Shown here in pieces: positions 8,168 through 15,981 of a stretch of DNA of 64,000 nucleotides (positions are counted from its first letter, which is position 1; every line of letters begins with the position of its first letter). Both the position numbers and the translations under genes were made by a program. Origin of the DNA: Streptomyces sp. G-G2 (GTDB taxonomy: Bacteria; Actinomycetota; Actinomycetes; Streptomycetales; Streptomycetaceae). The notes under the pieces were generated by a model. It worked only from the letters and a program-made list of their open reading frames with translations, was not told the origin of the DNA and searched no databases. The DNA is taken from the NCBI RefSeq assembly GCF_030063135.1, contig NZ_JASISO010000037.1, forward strand, positions 22,762 through 86,761, written 5' to 3'.

Positions 8168-9364
8168 TTACGTGGCGGGCGGGGCCGGTTCATCGGCCGG
8201 TCGGACAGTGAGACGGCTGGTGAAGGGCAGGATCGCGGTGACGAGCCAGCCGCCCTCGGGGGCGGGGCCCGCGCTGAGGGTGCCGCCCATGGCCTCGGTG
8301 CGTTCGGTCATTCCGGCGAGGCCGTAACCGCCGCCGCGGGCCTGCTCGGAGAGCCGGGCGGGGTGGCCTCCGTCGTCGGCGACTCGGACTTCCAGGCCGG
8401 TGGGGACGGTGCGCAGGCCGATGCGGACGGCGGTGGCGGTGGCCGCGTGCTTGCCGATGTTGGTGAGGGCTTCGAGGACGATGCGGTGGGCGGTGGCGGC
8501 GACGTCGCCGGGGAGGACGTCGGCGAGGCCCTCTTCGACGTAGAGGACGACGGGCGGGCCGGTCACGGAGAAGCGGGCGGTGAGGCCGCGGATGTCCTCG
8601 ATCCCGGCGACGGGGGCGGTGCCGGGGCCGGAGTCGTCCTCGCGGAGCACGCGGACGAGCCGGCGCATGGAGCCGAGGGCCTCGTCGCCCGCGGTTTCGA
8701 TGCGGCCGAAGATCTCGGCGGCGCGGTCGGCGCTGACGCCGGTGAAGTGGGCGGCGCGGGCCTCGACGACGATGCCGGTGACGTGGTGGGCGACGAGGTC
8801 GTGGAGTTCGCGGGCCAGTTCCAGGCGTTCGGCGGTGCGGACGGCGCGCAGTTCGCGGCGGCGCTGGACGTCCTGGAGGCGCAGCAGGAGCGAGTAGGCG
8901 GTGACGACGACGGCGAGGACGGAGAAGAGGAGGGTGAAGCGGCCGGGGTCGGAGTCGCGGACGGGTACGGCCATGCAGCCGAGGCCGAGGACGGGCCCGA
9001 GGACGGCGGCGGTCCGGGCGGGGGCGCGCAGGAGTACGCCGCTGAGCAGCACGAGGAGCGCGATGGCCTCGCCGCCGCCCCAGACGACGACGGGGTGGTT
9101 GACGAAGATCAGCAGGCTGGTCGCGCTCCAGGTGACGGCGGCGGCGAACCAGGCGCGGGTGATCAGGCCGAGGCGGGGCCAGGGCGCGGCGCTGAGGCAG
9201 ACGAGGATGCCGGAGACCCAGACGACGGCGTGCGGGAGCGTGGGCTGCCGGGCCAGGACCACGCCTTCGAAGCTGACGAGCCCGAGCAGGAGGAAGGTGA
9301 GGGCGACCCGGATCCGGCCGGTGGCCCGGGGATGGCGCCGCGACCAGCTGGCGAGCGGACTCAT
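8168..9364 (-). CDS. NarL/DesK-type sensor histidine kinase
   Basis: A 398-residue membrane kinase. The first about 150 residues hold five or six hydrophobic segments with no large extracellular loop, so it may sense a membrane or envelope condition. The HisKA_3 phosphoacceptor box ELHDLVAHHVTG lies near residue 184 and the HATPase domain ends with DDGG and GGGYGLAGM near 331-352. It acts with the response regulator encoded 52 bp upstream on the same strand. The stimulus is not recognisable. Confidence 0.92.
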   Translation of the reverse strand: MSPLASWSRRHPRATGRIRVALTFLLLGLVSFEGVVLARQPTLPHAVVWVSGILVCLSAAPWPRLGLITRAWFAAAVTWSATSLLIFVNHPVVVWGGGEAIALLVLLSGVLLRAPARTAAVLGPVLGLGCMAVPVRDSDPGRFTLLFSVLAVVVTAYSLLLRLQDVQRRRELRAVRTAERLELARELHDLVAHHVTGIVVEARAAHFTGVSADRAAEIFGRIETAGDEALGSMRRLVRVLREDDSGPGTAPVAGIEDIRGLTARFSVTGPPVVLYVEEGLADVLPGDVAATAHRIVLEALTNIGKHAATATAVRIGLRTVPTGLEVRVADDGGHPARLSEQARGGGYGLAGMTERTEAMGGTLSAGPAPEGGWLVTAILPFTSRLTVRPADEPAPPAT

Positions 9365-9416
9365 CCGCCGCCCCCGGCGGCCGGCCGGGGGCCGGGGGCG
9401 GTCGGCGGCGGGGCGC

Positions 9417-10073
9417 TCACTTCGTGCTCGCGGCCAGGCCGCTCTCCCAGGCCCAGGCGGCGATCTCCACCCGGTTGCGGGCGCCGAGCTTGGTCTGGAC
9501 GTTGGCCAGGTGCGTCTTGACGGTGGAGAGGGAGACGTACAGCTGGGCGGCGATCTCGGCGTTCGTCATCCCGCGCGCGAGGCAGCGTACGACGTCCACC
9601 TCGCGCTCCGTGAGCGGTTCGGCGGGGCGGCGGGCCGCCGCGGCGGCCGGGGCGCGGGTGGCCATCTCGCGCAGCAGGCGCACGGTGATGGCGGGTGAGA
9701 CGAGGGAGTCCCCTACGGCCGCCGCGCGGACCGCTTCAACCAGCATGGCTGGACTCGCGTCCTTGAGGAGGAAGCCCGACGCTCCGCCGTGGAGCGCCGC
9801 GTGGACGTACTCGTCGAGGTCGAAGGTGGTCACGATGACGATGTGGGGTGTCTCGCGGCCGGAGAGCCGCCGGGTGACTTCGAGGCCGTCGAGGCGGGGC
9901 ATGCGGATGTCGAGGAGCAGGACGTCGGGCCGGTGCTCTTCCACGGCCAGGAGGGCGGCCTCGCCGTCGACGACGTCGGCGAGGACCTCGATGTCGGGCT
10001 GGCTCTCCAGGATCATCCGGAATCCGGCCCTGACCATGTCCTGGTCGTCCGCGATGACCACGCTGATCGCCAT
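9417..10073 (-). CDS. NarL/LuxR-family response regulator
   Basis: A 218-residue regulator with an N-terminal receiver domain (acidic pair in IADDQD, phospho-acceptor Asp in LLLDIRMP near residue 54, conserved Lys in LLKDASP) and a C-terminal LuxR helix-turn-helix (LTEREVDVVRCLARGMTNAE, then LYVSLSTVKTHL). It is the cognate partner of the adjacent kinase and presumably controls its own operon plus unknown targets. An Ala/Arg-rich linker near residues 140-150 separates the domains. Confidence 0.93.
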   Translation of the reverse strand: MAISVVIADDQDMVRAGFRMILESQPDIEVLADVVDGEAALLAVEEHRPDVLLLDIRMPRLDGLEVTRRLSGRETPHIVIVTTFDLDEYVHAALHGGASGFLLKDASPAMLVEAVRAAAVGDSLVSPAITVRLLREMATRAPAAAAARRPAEPLTEREVDVVRCLARGMTNAEIAAQLYVSLSTVKTHLANVQTKLGARNRVEIAAWAWESGLAASTK

Positions 10074-10246
10074 GCGCTGCCTGCCCCACTGTCGCCCGTC
10101 GCCGATGGACTCCTCCCATGGGACCGGGGCGCGTGGCGGACCGCAACCGCGCGGCGGACCCCCGGGAGGAGTACGTGGTGCCGGGGCGGTGCTGTGCCGG
10201 GCCTGCGGTACCGCCTTCGACCCTACGGGCGCGGGCGGCCGGGGGC

Positions 10247-10287
10247 CTCGTCCTTCCGGCCGCGTCCCGCGGGGCCGGAAGGACGAG
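10247..10287 (-). terminator. Terminator of the trypsin gene
   Basis: A perfect 15-bp inverted repeat (10247-10261 with 10273-10287) with an 11-nt loop lies 21 bp beyond the trypsin stop codon. Confidence 0.8.
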
Positions 10288-10308
10288 GAGCGGGGTGCTA
10301 CGGGGCGG

Positions 10309-11100
10309 TCACAGTCCCGCGGCGGCGGTGCGGATGGCGTTGGCGAAGGTGGACACCTCGCTGTAGACGCCGGGGTAGCCGGGCTCGGCGCAGCCCTGGC
10401 CCCAGCTCACGATGCCGACCTGGATCCAGGCTCCGGCGTCGTCGCGGCGGAACATGGGGCCGCCGGAGTCGCCCTGGCAGGTGTCGACGCCTCCCTGGTC
10501 GAAGCCCGCGCATATCTCGTCGCCGGGGGTGAGGTCGCTGCCGTACGCGGTTTGGCAGGCGGCGTCGGAGACGAAGGGGACGGTGGCCTTCATCAGGTAG
10601 CGCTGCTGGCCGCCGCCCTCACGGGTGGCGCCCCAGCCCGCGACGGTGAAGGTGCCGTTGTTGAACTGGGTGGTGTCGGCGATCTTGAGGGTGGGCTGGT
10701 TGATGGGCTTGGCGAGCTTGATCAGGGCCCAGTCCTTGCCCTTGCCGTTATAGCCGGGGGCCTGGAGGACCTTGGTGGACTTGACCTTGACGGCGCTGGC
10801 GCTGTTGAGGTCGACGACTCCGCCGGTCGCGGTGATGGAGGTGTTGTTGCCGGACCCGTCCACGCAGTGGGCGGCGGTGAGCACGATCTGCTGGGTGTAG
10901 AGGGCGCCGCCGCAGCCCATGGAGAGGCGGACCATGAAGGGGAACTCGCCCTGGGTGGCGCGGGTTCCGCCGACGACGGGGGACGGGGAGGCGCTGGCGG
11001 AGCCGGGCTGGAGGCTGACGGCCGCGAGGGTGACCGCGGCGGCGGCGAGGGAACGGCGGATCAGGCGGGAGGTGTTCATTCGGTGCAACACAGTCGGCAC
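10309..11100 (-). CDS. sprT: Secreted trypsin-like serine protease
   Basis: A 263-residue S1 family protease, strongly reminiscent of Streptomyces griseus trypsin. A Sec signal peptide (RRSLAAAAVTLAAVSL) and a short propeptide precede the mature start VVGGT near residue 42. The triad is His in LTAAHC, Asp in KDWALIKL and Ser in CQGDSGGP; the Asp just before TCQGDSGG gives trypsin-like Arg/Lys specificity. The GTG at 11100 has AAAGG 4 nt upstream; an internal ATG seven codons later is the alternative. It is divergent from the metalloprotease-like gene and is probably development- or nutrient-regulated, as related exoproteases are. Confidence 0.93.
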   Translation of the reverse strand: MPTVLHRMNTSRLIRRSLAAAAVTLAAVSLQPGSASASPSPVVGGTRATQGEFPFMVRLSMGCGGALYTQQIVLTAAHCVDGSGNNTSITATGGVVDLNSASAVKVKSTKVLQAPGYNGKGKDWALIKLAKPINQPTLKIADTTQFNNGTFTVAGWGATREGGGQQRYLMKATVPFVSDAACQTAYGSDLTPGDEICAGFDQGGVDTCQGDSGGPMFRRDDAGAWIQVGIVSWGQGCAEPGYPGVYSEVSTFANAIRTAAAGL

Positions 11101-11183
11101 ACTGCCTTTCGTGGGGGGTGGGGCGGTGCGTGGGTGCGTCGCGCACGCCGTCGCGGGGACGACGGACGTGACGGATCCAGAAA

Positions 11184-11199
11184 TGACACGTCCATGTCA
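11184..11199. promoter_or_regulatory. Inverted repeat in a divergent promoter region
   Basis: TGACACGTCCATGTCA, with arms TGACA and TGTCA, lies in the 197-bp gap between the divergent trypsin and HExxH-protein genes. Further GTCAC/GTGAC half sites flank it. It could be an operator for either gene; the regulator is unknown. Confidence 0.4.
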
Positions 11200-11297
11200 C
11201 ATCTGTGGGCGCGCGGGCACAAGGAGGCCGATCCGGCCAAGGTCACGCGGACGCCCGCGCGGGCCCGGACCCGAACGCGCACCCGGAGGGATGACGC

Positions 11298-12209
11298 ATG
11301 ACACACCACGGCGGCCGGGGCAGCCGCGTCGAGCACGGCTTCCCGCACCTGGCCACGGTCCGCGCCGCGCTCACCGCGCTGCACCGCCGCCTGCCGGGCG
11401 AGGGCGTCCGCGCCTTCGCCCAGAGCTTCGCCCCCGCCGACGCGGCCTTCCCCGACGGGGACGACCTGCACCTCGGCGCCCAGCGGGTGGCCTCGGCGAT
11501 GGTCCACCAGCTACGGCTCCCGGACGCCCGGATGATCATCAACTTCCGACCGATGGAACACGCGGCCAGCGTCGAACTGGCCGCCGGGCCCGAGTACTTC
11601 ATCGAGGTGAGCGACCGCTTCCGCACCCACCGCCGCGATCTGGCCGCCGCCCTGGCGCACGAGGTCACCCATGTCCTGCTGCACCGGCTGGACCTCGGCT
11701 TCCCCACGACCGCCGAGAACGAGATCCTCACCGACACCGCCGCCGCCTACCTCGGGGCGGGCTGGCTGCTGCTGGACGCCTACCGCGAGGACGCGCTCAC
11801 CCACCAGAAGCTCGGCTACCTGACCCCGGAGGAGTTCGGGTACGTCCTCGCCAAGCGCGGGGCGCTGCTCGGCGAGGACCTCTCCACCTGGTTCACCAGC
11901 CCCCAGGCGTACGAGGCCTACGTGCGCGGGAGCGAGCGGGCCCGCCGGGACTGGCGCCGGGCCCCCCTCTCCGGCGCGGGCCCGCTGGAGCGACGGCGCT
12001 ACGCGAAGGACCGGCGCGCCGGGGCCGGGTCCGGGCCCGAGAGCGGAGGCGGGAACGGGGCGGCGTACCGCTTCGAGGGCGGCCCCGGCGGCGCGGCGCG
12101 GGTGAGTTTCCTCTGCCCGGTGTGCGGGCAGCGGCTGCGCGTCCCGGTACGCGGACCGCTCCGGGCCCGCTGCGGGCTGTGCCGCAGCGTGCTGGACTGC
12201 GACACCTGA
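11298..12209 (+). CDS. Putative HExxH metallopeptidase with C-terminal zinc ribbon
   Basis: A 303-residue protein of no recognised named family. A zincin-type motif HEVTHVLLHRLDLG lies near residue 120, followed about 20 residues later by ENEILTDTAAAYLGAG, whose Glu or Asp could be the third metal ligand. The segment near 215-265 is Arg/Gly-rich and probably flexible. The last 35 residues form a Cys4 zinc ribbon (CPVCGQ ... CGLC). No signal peptide is visible, so it is probably cytoplasmic. GGAGGG precedes the ATG at 11298 with 7-nt spacing. It could be a regulatory protease or a structural domain that only binds metal; substrate unknown. Confidence 0.7.
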   Translation: MTHHGGRGSRVEHGFPHLATVRAALTALHRRLPGEGVRAFAQSFAPADAAFPDGDDLHLGAQRVASAMVHQLRLPDARMIINFRPMEHAASVELAAGPEYFIEVSDRFRTHRRDLAAALAHEVTHVLLHRLDLGFPTTAENEILTDTAAAYLGAGWLLLDAYREDALTHQKLGYLTPEEFGYVLAKRGALLGEDLSTWFTSPQAYEAYVRGSERARRDWRRAPLSGAGPLERRRYAKDRRAGAGSGPESGGGNGAAYRFEGGPGGAARVSFLCPVCGQRLRVPVRGPLRARCGLCRSVLDCDT

Positions 12210-12268
12210 GCCGCGCCCCGGAACACCCCGCTCCGGAAGGGCCGCTCCGGAACACCCCGCTCCGGGCC

Positions 12269-12457
12269 TCACGCCTCCGAGCAGCCGCAGCCGTCGCCGT
12301 CATCGGCTCCCCCGCAGCCGTCGCCGTCGCCGTCGTCGCCGTACCCCGCTCCCCGGCGCGAGCCGCCGCCCGCACCCCCGTACACCAGCCAGTCGAACAC
12401 GAAGAAGGCGACGAACGAGGCCAGCACACCCAGCAGGATGATGGTGTTCGTACTCAT
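12269..12457 (-). CDS. Small single-span membrane protein with Gly/Asp/Cys-rich tail
   Basis: A 62-residue protein. Residues 5-27 (TIILLGVLASFVAFFVFDWL) form one transmembrane helix near the N-terminus. The tail is GGGSRRGAGYGDDGDGDGCG-like and ends with four cysteines in all (CGG, CGC). It could anchor a metal- or thiol-reactive tail at the membrane. It lies between the HExxH gene (convergent, 59 bp away) and the hsaA-kstD remnant on the same strand. I do not recognise a family; similar short proteins are common in Streptomyces. Confidence 0.6.
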   Translation of the reverse strand: MSTNTIILLGVLASFVAFFVFDWLVYGGAGGGSRRGAGYGDDGDGDGCGGADDGDGCGCSEA

Positions 12458-12510
12458 GCGCCCGGTGTGCCCGGCCGCGACGGGCGGAACACCCTGCTCC
12501 GGGGCCGCCC

Positions 12511-13624
12511 TCACCTCACCTGCGCGGCAATGGCGTTGACCGCCGCCCAGGCGAAGGCCATGGCGGGCCCGATGGTCGCTCCCGGCCCCGGGTAGGTCTC
12601 CCCCATCACCGCCGCCGAGCAGTTCCCGGCGGCGTAGAGCCCCGTGACGGGCGCGCCGTCCTCGCGCAGTACCCGGCCGTCCCCGTCCGTGACCAGGCCG
12701 CCCTTGGTGCCGATGTCCCCGGGATGCACCGGGACGGCGTAGAAGGGGCCCTTCTCGATCGGCGCGAGGTTCGGGTTCGCCAGGGTCGGGTCGCCGTAGT
12801 AGCGGTCGTAGACGCTCTCGCCGCGTCCGAAGTCCTCGTCCACGCCCGCCCGGGCGAAGCCGTTGAAGCGGCCGATCGCGGCGGGCAGGGCGGGCGCGGA
12901 GATCAGCCGGGCCAGCTCCTCCACCGTGGCGGCCTTCTTCACGAAGCCGCTCTCCAGCCACCGCTTGGGGAAGGGCTGGCCGGGGACCTGGAGGGCGGTG
13001 ACCGGGCCGAAGCTGAGCGCGCGGTGCTCGGGGACGAGGACGTTCTCGGCGACGATGTCGTTGGAGCCGGATCCGCGCAGGCCGACGGTGTCCCAGACCT
13101 CGTCGATCCGGTACCGGGAGCGGGGGATCAGGAAGGTCCGCATGTCCACGGGCCTGCCGTCGGCGTCGGTGACGAGGCCGCCGAGCAGGGCCCAGTCGGC
13201 GTGGTCGCAGCCGGAGGAGAAGTGCCAGCGGCCGCTGACGGTGAACCCGCCGTCGGTGGGGACGACCGTGCTGGTGGGGGCGTACGAGGAGCAGATCCGG
13301 GCGGTGCGGTCCTGACCCCAGACCTCTTCCTGGGCGCGGGGGTCGTAGAGGGCGACGTGCCAGGGGTGGACGCCGACGACGGAGGAGACCCAGCCGGTGG
13401 AGCCGCAGGCCTTGGCTATCTCCTTGACGGCGGCGTAGAAGACGGCGGGGTTCGCGGCGAGGCCGCCGTAGGCGCGGGGCTGGAGGAGCCGGAAGAAGCC
13501 GGTGGCTTCGAGTTCCTTGATGCTCGCTTCGGGGACCTTCCGCAGGGTCTCGGCCTCGGCGGCGCGCTCGCGGAGCGCGGGGGCCGAGGTCGCGGACCGC
13601 TGCGAGGACCTCTTCGTCGCTCAT
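12511..13624 (-). pseudogene. hsaA-kstD chimeric remnant (steroid A/B-ring genes)
   Basis: The first about 208 codons encode the N-terminal half of an HsaA-type flavin monooxygenase (3-HSA hydroxylase): ATGFFRLLQPRAYGGL, CGSTGWVSSVVGVHPWHVAL, FLIPRSRYRIDEVWDTVGLR. Near position 13000 the frame passes directly into the C-terminal about 163 codons of a 3-ketosteroid delta1-dehydrogenase (KstD): VPGQPFPKRW, FGRGESVYDRYYGDP, YAAGNCSAAVMGETYPGP. Both halves lack the rest of their parent proteins (about 390 and 560 residues). In addition, the ATG at 13624 is out of frame with the main part: a run of five G on the plus strand (13579-13583) has one base more than needed to join MSDEEVLAAVRDLGP to the following ALRERAAEAETL. 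A shorter frame from GTG 13149 stays open. A ribosome site (AGAAGGGGA) precedes the ATG. Confidence 0.8.
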
Positions 13625-13637
13625 GGTGTCCCCTTCT

Positions 13638-13691
13638 CTGACGGGATCCGGTGCGGATCGGGTGCTGACGGGATCCGGTGCGGATCGGGCT
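13638..13691. repeat. 27-bp direct repeat, two copies
   Basis: CTGACGGGATCCGGTGCGGA... at 13638-13664 is repeated almost exactly at 13665-13691. It lies in the 5' leader of the hsaA-kstD remnant, within the 245-bp divergent region shared with the IclR gene. Confidence 0.65.
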
Positions 13692-13776
13692 CGTTGGCGA
13701 GGAACGTACGCCCGGGGCCACGGGCGCGGAACGGGCTCTTCCCACTGAGCGGGAAGCCCGGATACGACGAGTCGAA

Positions 13777-13795
13777 GTATTACTGAATGAAATAC
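13777..13795. promoter_or_regulatory. Candidate IclR operator
   Basis: GTATTACTGAATGAAATAC has palindromic ends (GTATT / AATAC) and is the only AT-rich stretch in the divergent region between the hsaA-kstD remnant and the iclR-type gene. The 8-mer GTATTACT is found again in inverse orientation at 14763-14770 after the regulator gene. Autoregulation is an inference. Confidence 0.45.
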
Positions 13796-13869
13796 CTGCT
13801 TCCGGGTCCTTCCCCCCGTCCGGAGGCCCGTGGCAGGGTCGCCCCAACGCCTCACGCAGGGGGTTCCTC

Positions 13870-14757
13870 GTGCTTGACCAGGTCAGGGAGACCGAGCCCG
13901 CACCGCTGTCGCTGCTGGAGAAGGCGGCGTCCGTCCTGGGCGCCTTCGAGGGTGCCGAGCCACGGCTCTCGCTCACCGAGGTGGTGCGCCGCTCCGGCAT
14001 CCCGCGCTCCTCCGCGCACCGCATCCTCGACCAGCTGGTGGGGCTGCGCTGGCTGGACCGGGAGGGCCGGGACTACCGCATGGGCATGCGGATGCTGGAG
14101 CTGGGCGCGCTCGCCTCGCACCACAACCGGCTGCGCCGGGCCGCCGTGGCGCTGCTGCACGAGCTGCACGAACGGACCGGGCAGGTGGTGCACCTGTCGG
14201 TGCTCGACGGCGCCGACGTGGTGTGCCTGGAGCGGATCGGCGGCTCCGAGTCCGGGGCGGTGCCCTCCCGGGTCGGCGGCCGGATGCCCGCGTACTGCAC
14301 GGCCAGCGGCAAGGCGCTCCTCGCCTTCGGCGATCCGGGCGCGCTGGAGCACGTACTGGCCCTGGGGCTGCGGCCGCGGACCGCGCGGACCCTGGTGCGG
14401 CCGCTCGCGCTGCGCTCGGAGCTGGCGGCGGTCCGCGAGCGCGGGGTGGCGCACGACCGGGAGGAGAACTTCCGGGGGATCTCGTGCGTGGCCGCGCCGC
14501 TGCGGGGCGCGGGACGGGCGATCGCGGCGGTGTCGGTGTCGGTGTCCGGGCCGTCCCCGGCGGGCGCGCGCCGGGGGGACCGCGAGCCGGACCGGCTGGC
14601 TCCGCTGGTGCTGGCGTGCGCGCGCTCGGTGTGGCGTGAGTTGTACGGTCCCGGGCGCGCGGGCCGCTCGGCGCCGCCCCCGCGTCCGCGCCCGGAGGTC
14701 CCCGAGCGGGCGATGGACAACATGATGGGATGGCTGCGGTTCAGCGAGTGGATGTAG
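13870..14757 (+). CDS. IclR-family transcriptional regulator
   Basis: A 295-residue regulator with an N-terminal winged helix (LSLTEVVRRSGIPRSSAHRI near residue 35-55) and a C-terminal effector-binding GAF-like IclR domain (AYCTASGKALLAF, then REENFRGISCVAAPL). The GTG at 13870 has AGGGGG about 6 nt upstream; the frame is open for 64 codons before this, through the promoter palindrome. It stands between steroid gene remnants and kshB, so it may have controlled A/B-ring catabolism; IclR proteins often bind aromatic or CoA-derived acids. Effector unknown. Confidence 0.9.
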   Translation: MLDQVRETEPAPLSLLEKAASVLGAFEGAEPRLSLTEVVRRSGIPRSSAHRILDQLVGLRWLDREGRDYRMGMRMLELGALASHHNRLRRAAVALLHELHERTGQVVHLSVLDGADVVCLERIGGSESGAVPSRVGGRMPAYCTASGKALLAFGDPGALEHVLALGLRPRTARTLVRPLALRSELAAVRERGVAHDREENFRGISCVAAPLRGAGRAIAAVSVSVSGPSPAGARRGDREPDRLAPLVLACARSVWRELYGPGRAGRSAPPPRPRPEVPERAMDNMMGWLRFSEWM

Positions 14758-14780
14758 TGGGTAGTAATACCCCATCGCAA

Positions 14781-14850
14781 GGGACGGGACCGGAGCCGAC
14801 CCCCCGCCAGGGGGCCGGGTCCGGTCCCGTCCCGCGTCCGGTCCCGTCCC
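14781..14850. terminator. Hairpin with duplicated right arm between convergent genes
   Basis: The 13-mer at 14781-14793 is perfectly complementary to 14821-14833 and also to an identical second copy at 14838-14850. A smaller hairpin (CCCCC, GCCA, GGGGG) sits in the loop. It lies between the stops of the IclR gene and kshB. Confidence 0.6.
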
Positions 14851-14883
14851 GCGTCCGGGCCGCCGGTTCAGCGGCCGCGGCGC

Positions 14884-15981
14884 TCATCCCGCGTAGCTGA
14901 TCCGGATCCGGGTCCCGGGCGGGCCCAGCGGCAGCGCCTGGCAGGCGAGTACGTAGCCCGCGGCCAGGTCGTCCGCGTCCAGGATCTCGTTGCGGACCAT
15001 CGTCACCTCGCCGTCCACCACCCGGCAGCAGCAGGCGCTGCAAGCACCTTCGCGGCAGGAGTACGGCGCCCGCACGCCCGCCCCGAGCAGCGCGTCCAGC
15101 AGCGGGGCGTCCGCGGCCCAGGCCACGGTGTGGGTGAACCCGTCGAGCTCCACCTCGGCCGTGACGCACCCCGCGCCCGCCCCCGTGGCGTCGGGGGGCG
15201 GCGCGAACACGTCCCCCGAGAGCGAGAAGTACCGCTCCCGGTGGATCCCGCGCCCCAGCGCCCCGCCCCGCGCGCGCAGGGCCGTCTCCGCCGCGTCCAT
15301 CAGCGGCGCGGGCCCGCACAGGTAGGCCTCGGCCGCCGGGTACGGGGCCACCAGCGGCCCCAGCCGGTCCGCCGTCGGGAGCCCCTGGAGGCTCTCCAGC
15401 CAGTGGACCACCGTGAACCGGCCGGGGTGTGCCTCGGCCAGCGCCCGCAGCTCCCCGGCGTGGATCACCGCGTCCGGGCCCCGGTTCGCGTACAGCAGGG
15501 TGATCCGCCCCCGGCCCACCGCCAGCGCGGACTTGGCGATGGACAGCAGCGGGGTGATCCCGCTGCCGCCCGCGACCAGCAGCAGCTCCCGGTCCAGGTC
15601 GGCCGGGGTGAAGGTGCCCGCGGGCGGGAGTACGAGGATCTCGTCCCCGGGCGCGAGCCGCTCGCAGACCCACCCCGAGCCGGTCCCGCCGGGCACCTTC
15701 TTGACCGTGATCCGCAGCGGGTCCCCGGTGTGCGGGGACCCGGCCAGGGAGTAGCAGCGCGCGCCACCCCCGGGCACCTGGAGGGTGAGGAACTGACCGA
15801 GGCGGTACGGGAGTTGCGCGTCCAGGACCAGGGAGACCGCGTCCGGGGTCTCCTGGATCCGCTCCACCACCCGCACCCGCACCCGCACCCGCACCCGCAC
15901 CGCGCCCCGCCCCGGCCCGCCGCCCCCAGGATGTCCAGAACCCCCAAGAGAGGGGACCAGCCGGATCGGTGCGCAGCACAA
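14884..15981 (-). CDS. kshB: 3-ketosteroid 9alpha-hydroxylase reductase (KshB-like)
   Basis: A flavin/iron-sulfur reductase of about 365 residues that passes electrons from NADH to a Rieske oxygenase. Domain order is FAD (RCYSLAGSP), NAD (VAGGSGITPLLSIAKSAL, then CGPAPLM) and a C-terminal plant-type 2Fe-2S ferredoxin (C-x4-C-x2-C in SCREGACSACCCRV, fourth Cys in LACQALP). NWLESLQGLP-like HWLESLQGLPTADRL is characteristic of KshB, and the steroid context supports it. The oxygenase KshA is not in this window. The start is unclear: TTG 15981 sits only 1 nt from AGGAGGG, and several GTG codons lie in the VR repeat that precedes VVERIQETPDAV. The KshB core looks intact. Confidence 0.8.
   Translation of the reverse strand: MCCAPIRLVPSLGGSGHPGGGGPGRGAVRVRVRVRVRVVERIQETPDAVSLVLDAQLPYRLGQFLTLQVPGGGARCYSLAGSPHTGDPLRITVKKVPGGTGSGWVCERLAPGDEILVLPPAGTFTPADLDRELLLVAGGSGITPLLSIAKSALAVGRGRITLLYANRGPDAVIHAGELRALAEAHPGRFTVVHWLESLQGLPTADRLGPLVAPYPAAEAYLCGPAPLMDAAETALRARGGALGRGIHRERYFSLSGDVFAPPPDATGAGAGCVTAEVELDGFTHTVAWAADAPLLDALLGAGVRAPYSCREGACSACCCRVVDGEVTMVRNEILDADDLAAGYVLACQALPLGPPGTRIRISYAG
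15871..15900. repeat. Hexanucleotide repeat at the 5' end of kshB
   Basis: Five perfect CCGCAC units; on the coding strand they encode Val-Arg dipeptides just before the conserved VVERIQETPDAV. Copy-number change would alter the N-terminus in frame and shift candidate GTG starts. Confidence 0.8.

Noticed and set aside
12269..13855. A single 528-residue minus-strand protein
   Set aside because: It joins the first codons of the hsaA remnant, an Arg/Pro-rich shadow and the small membrane protein; these are separate features.
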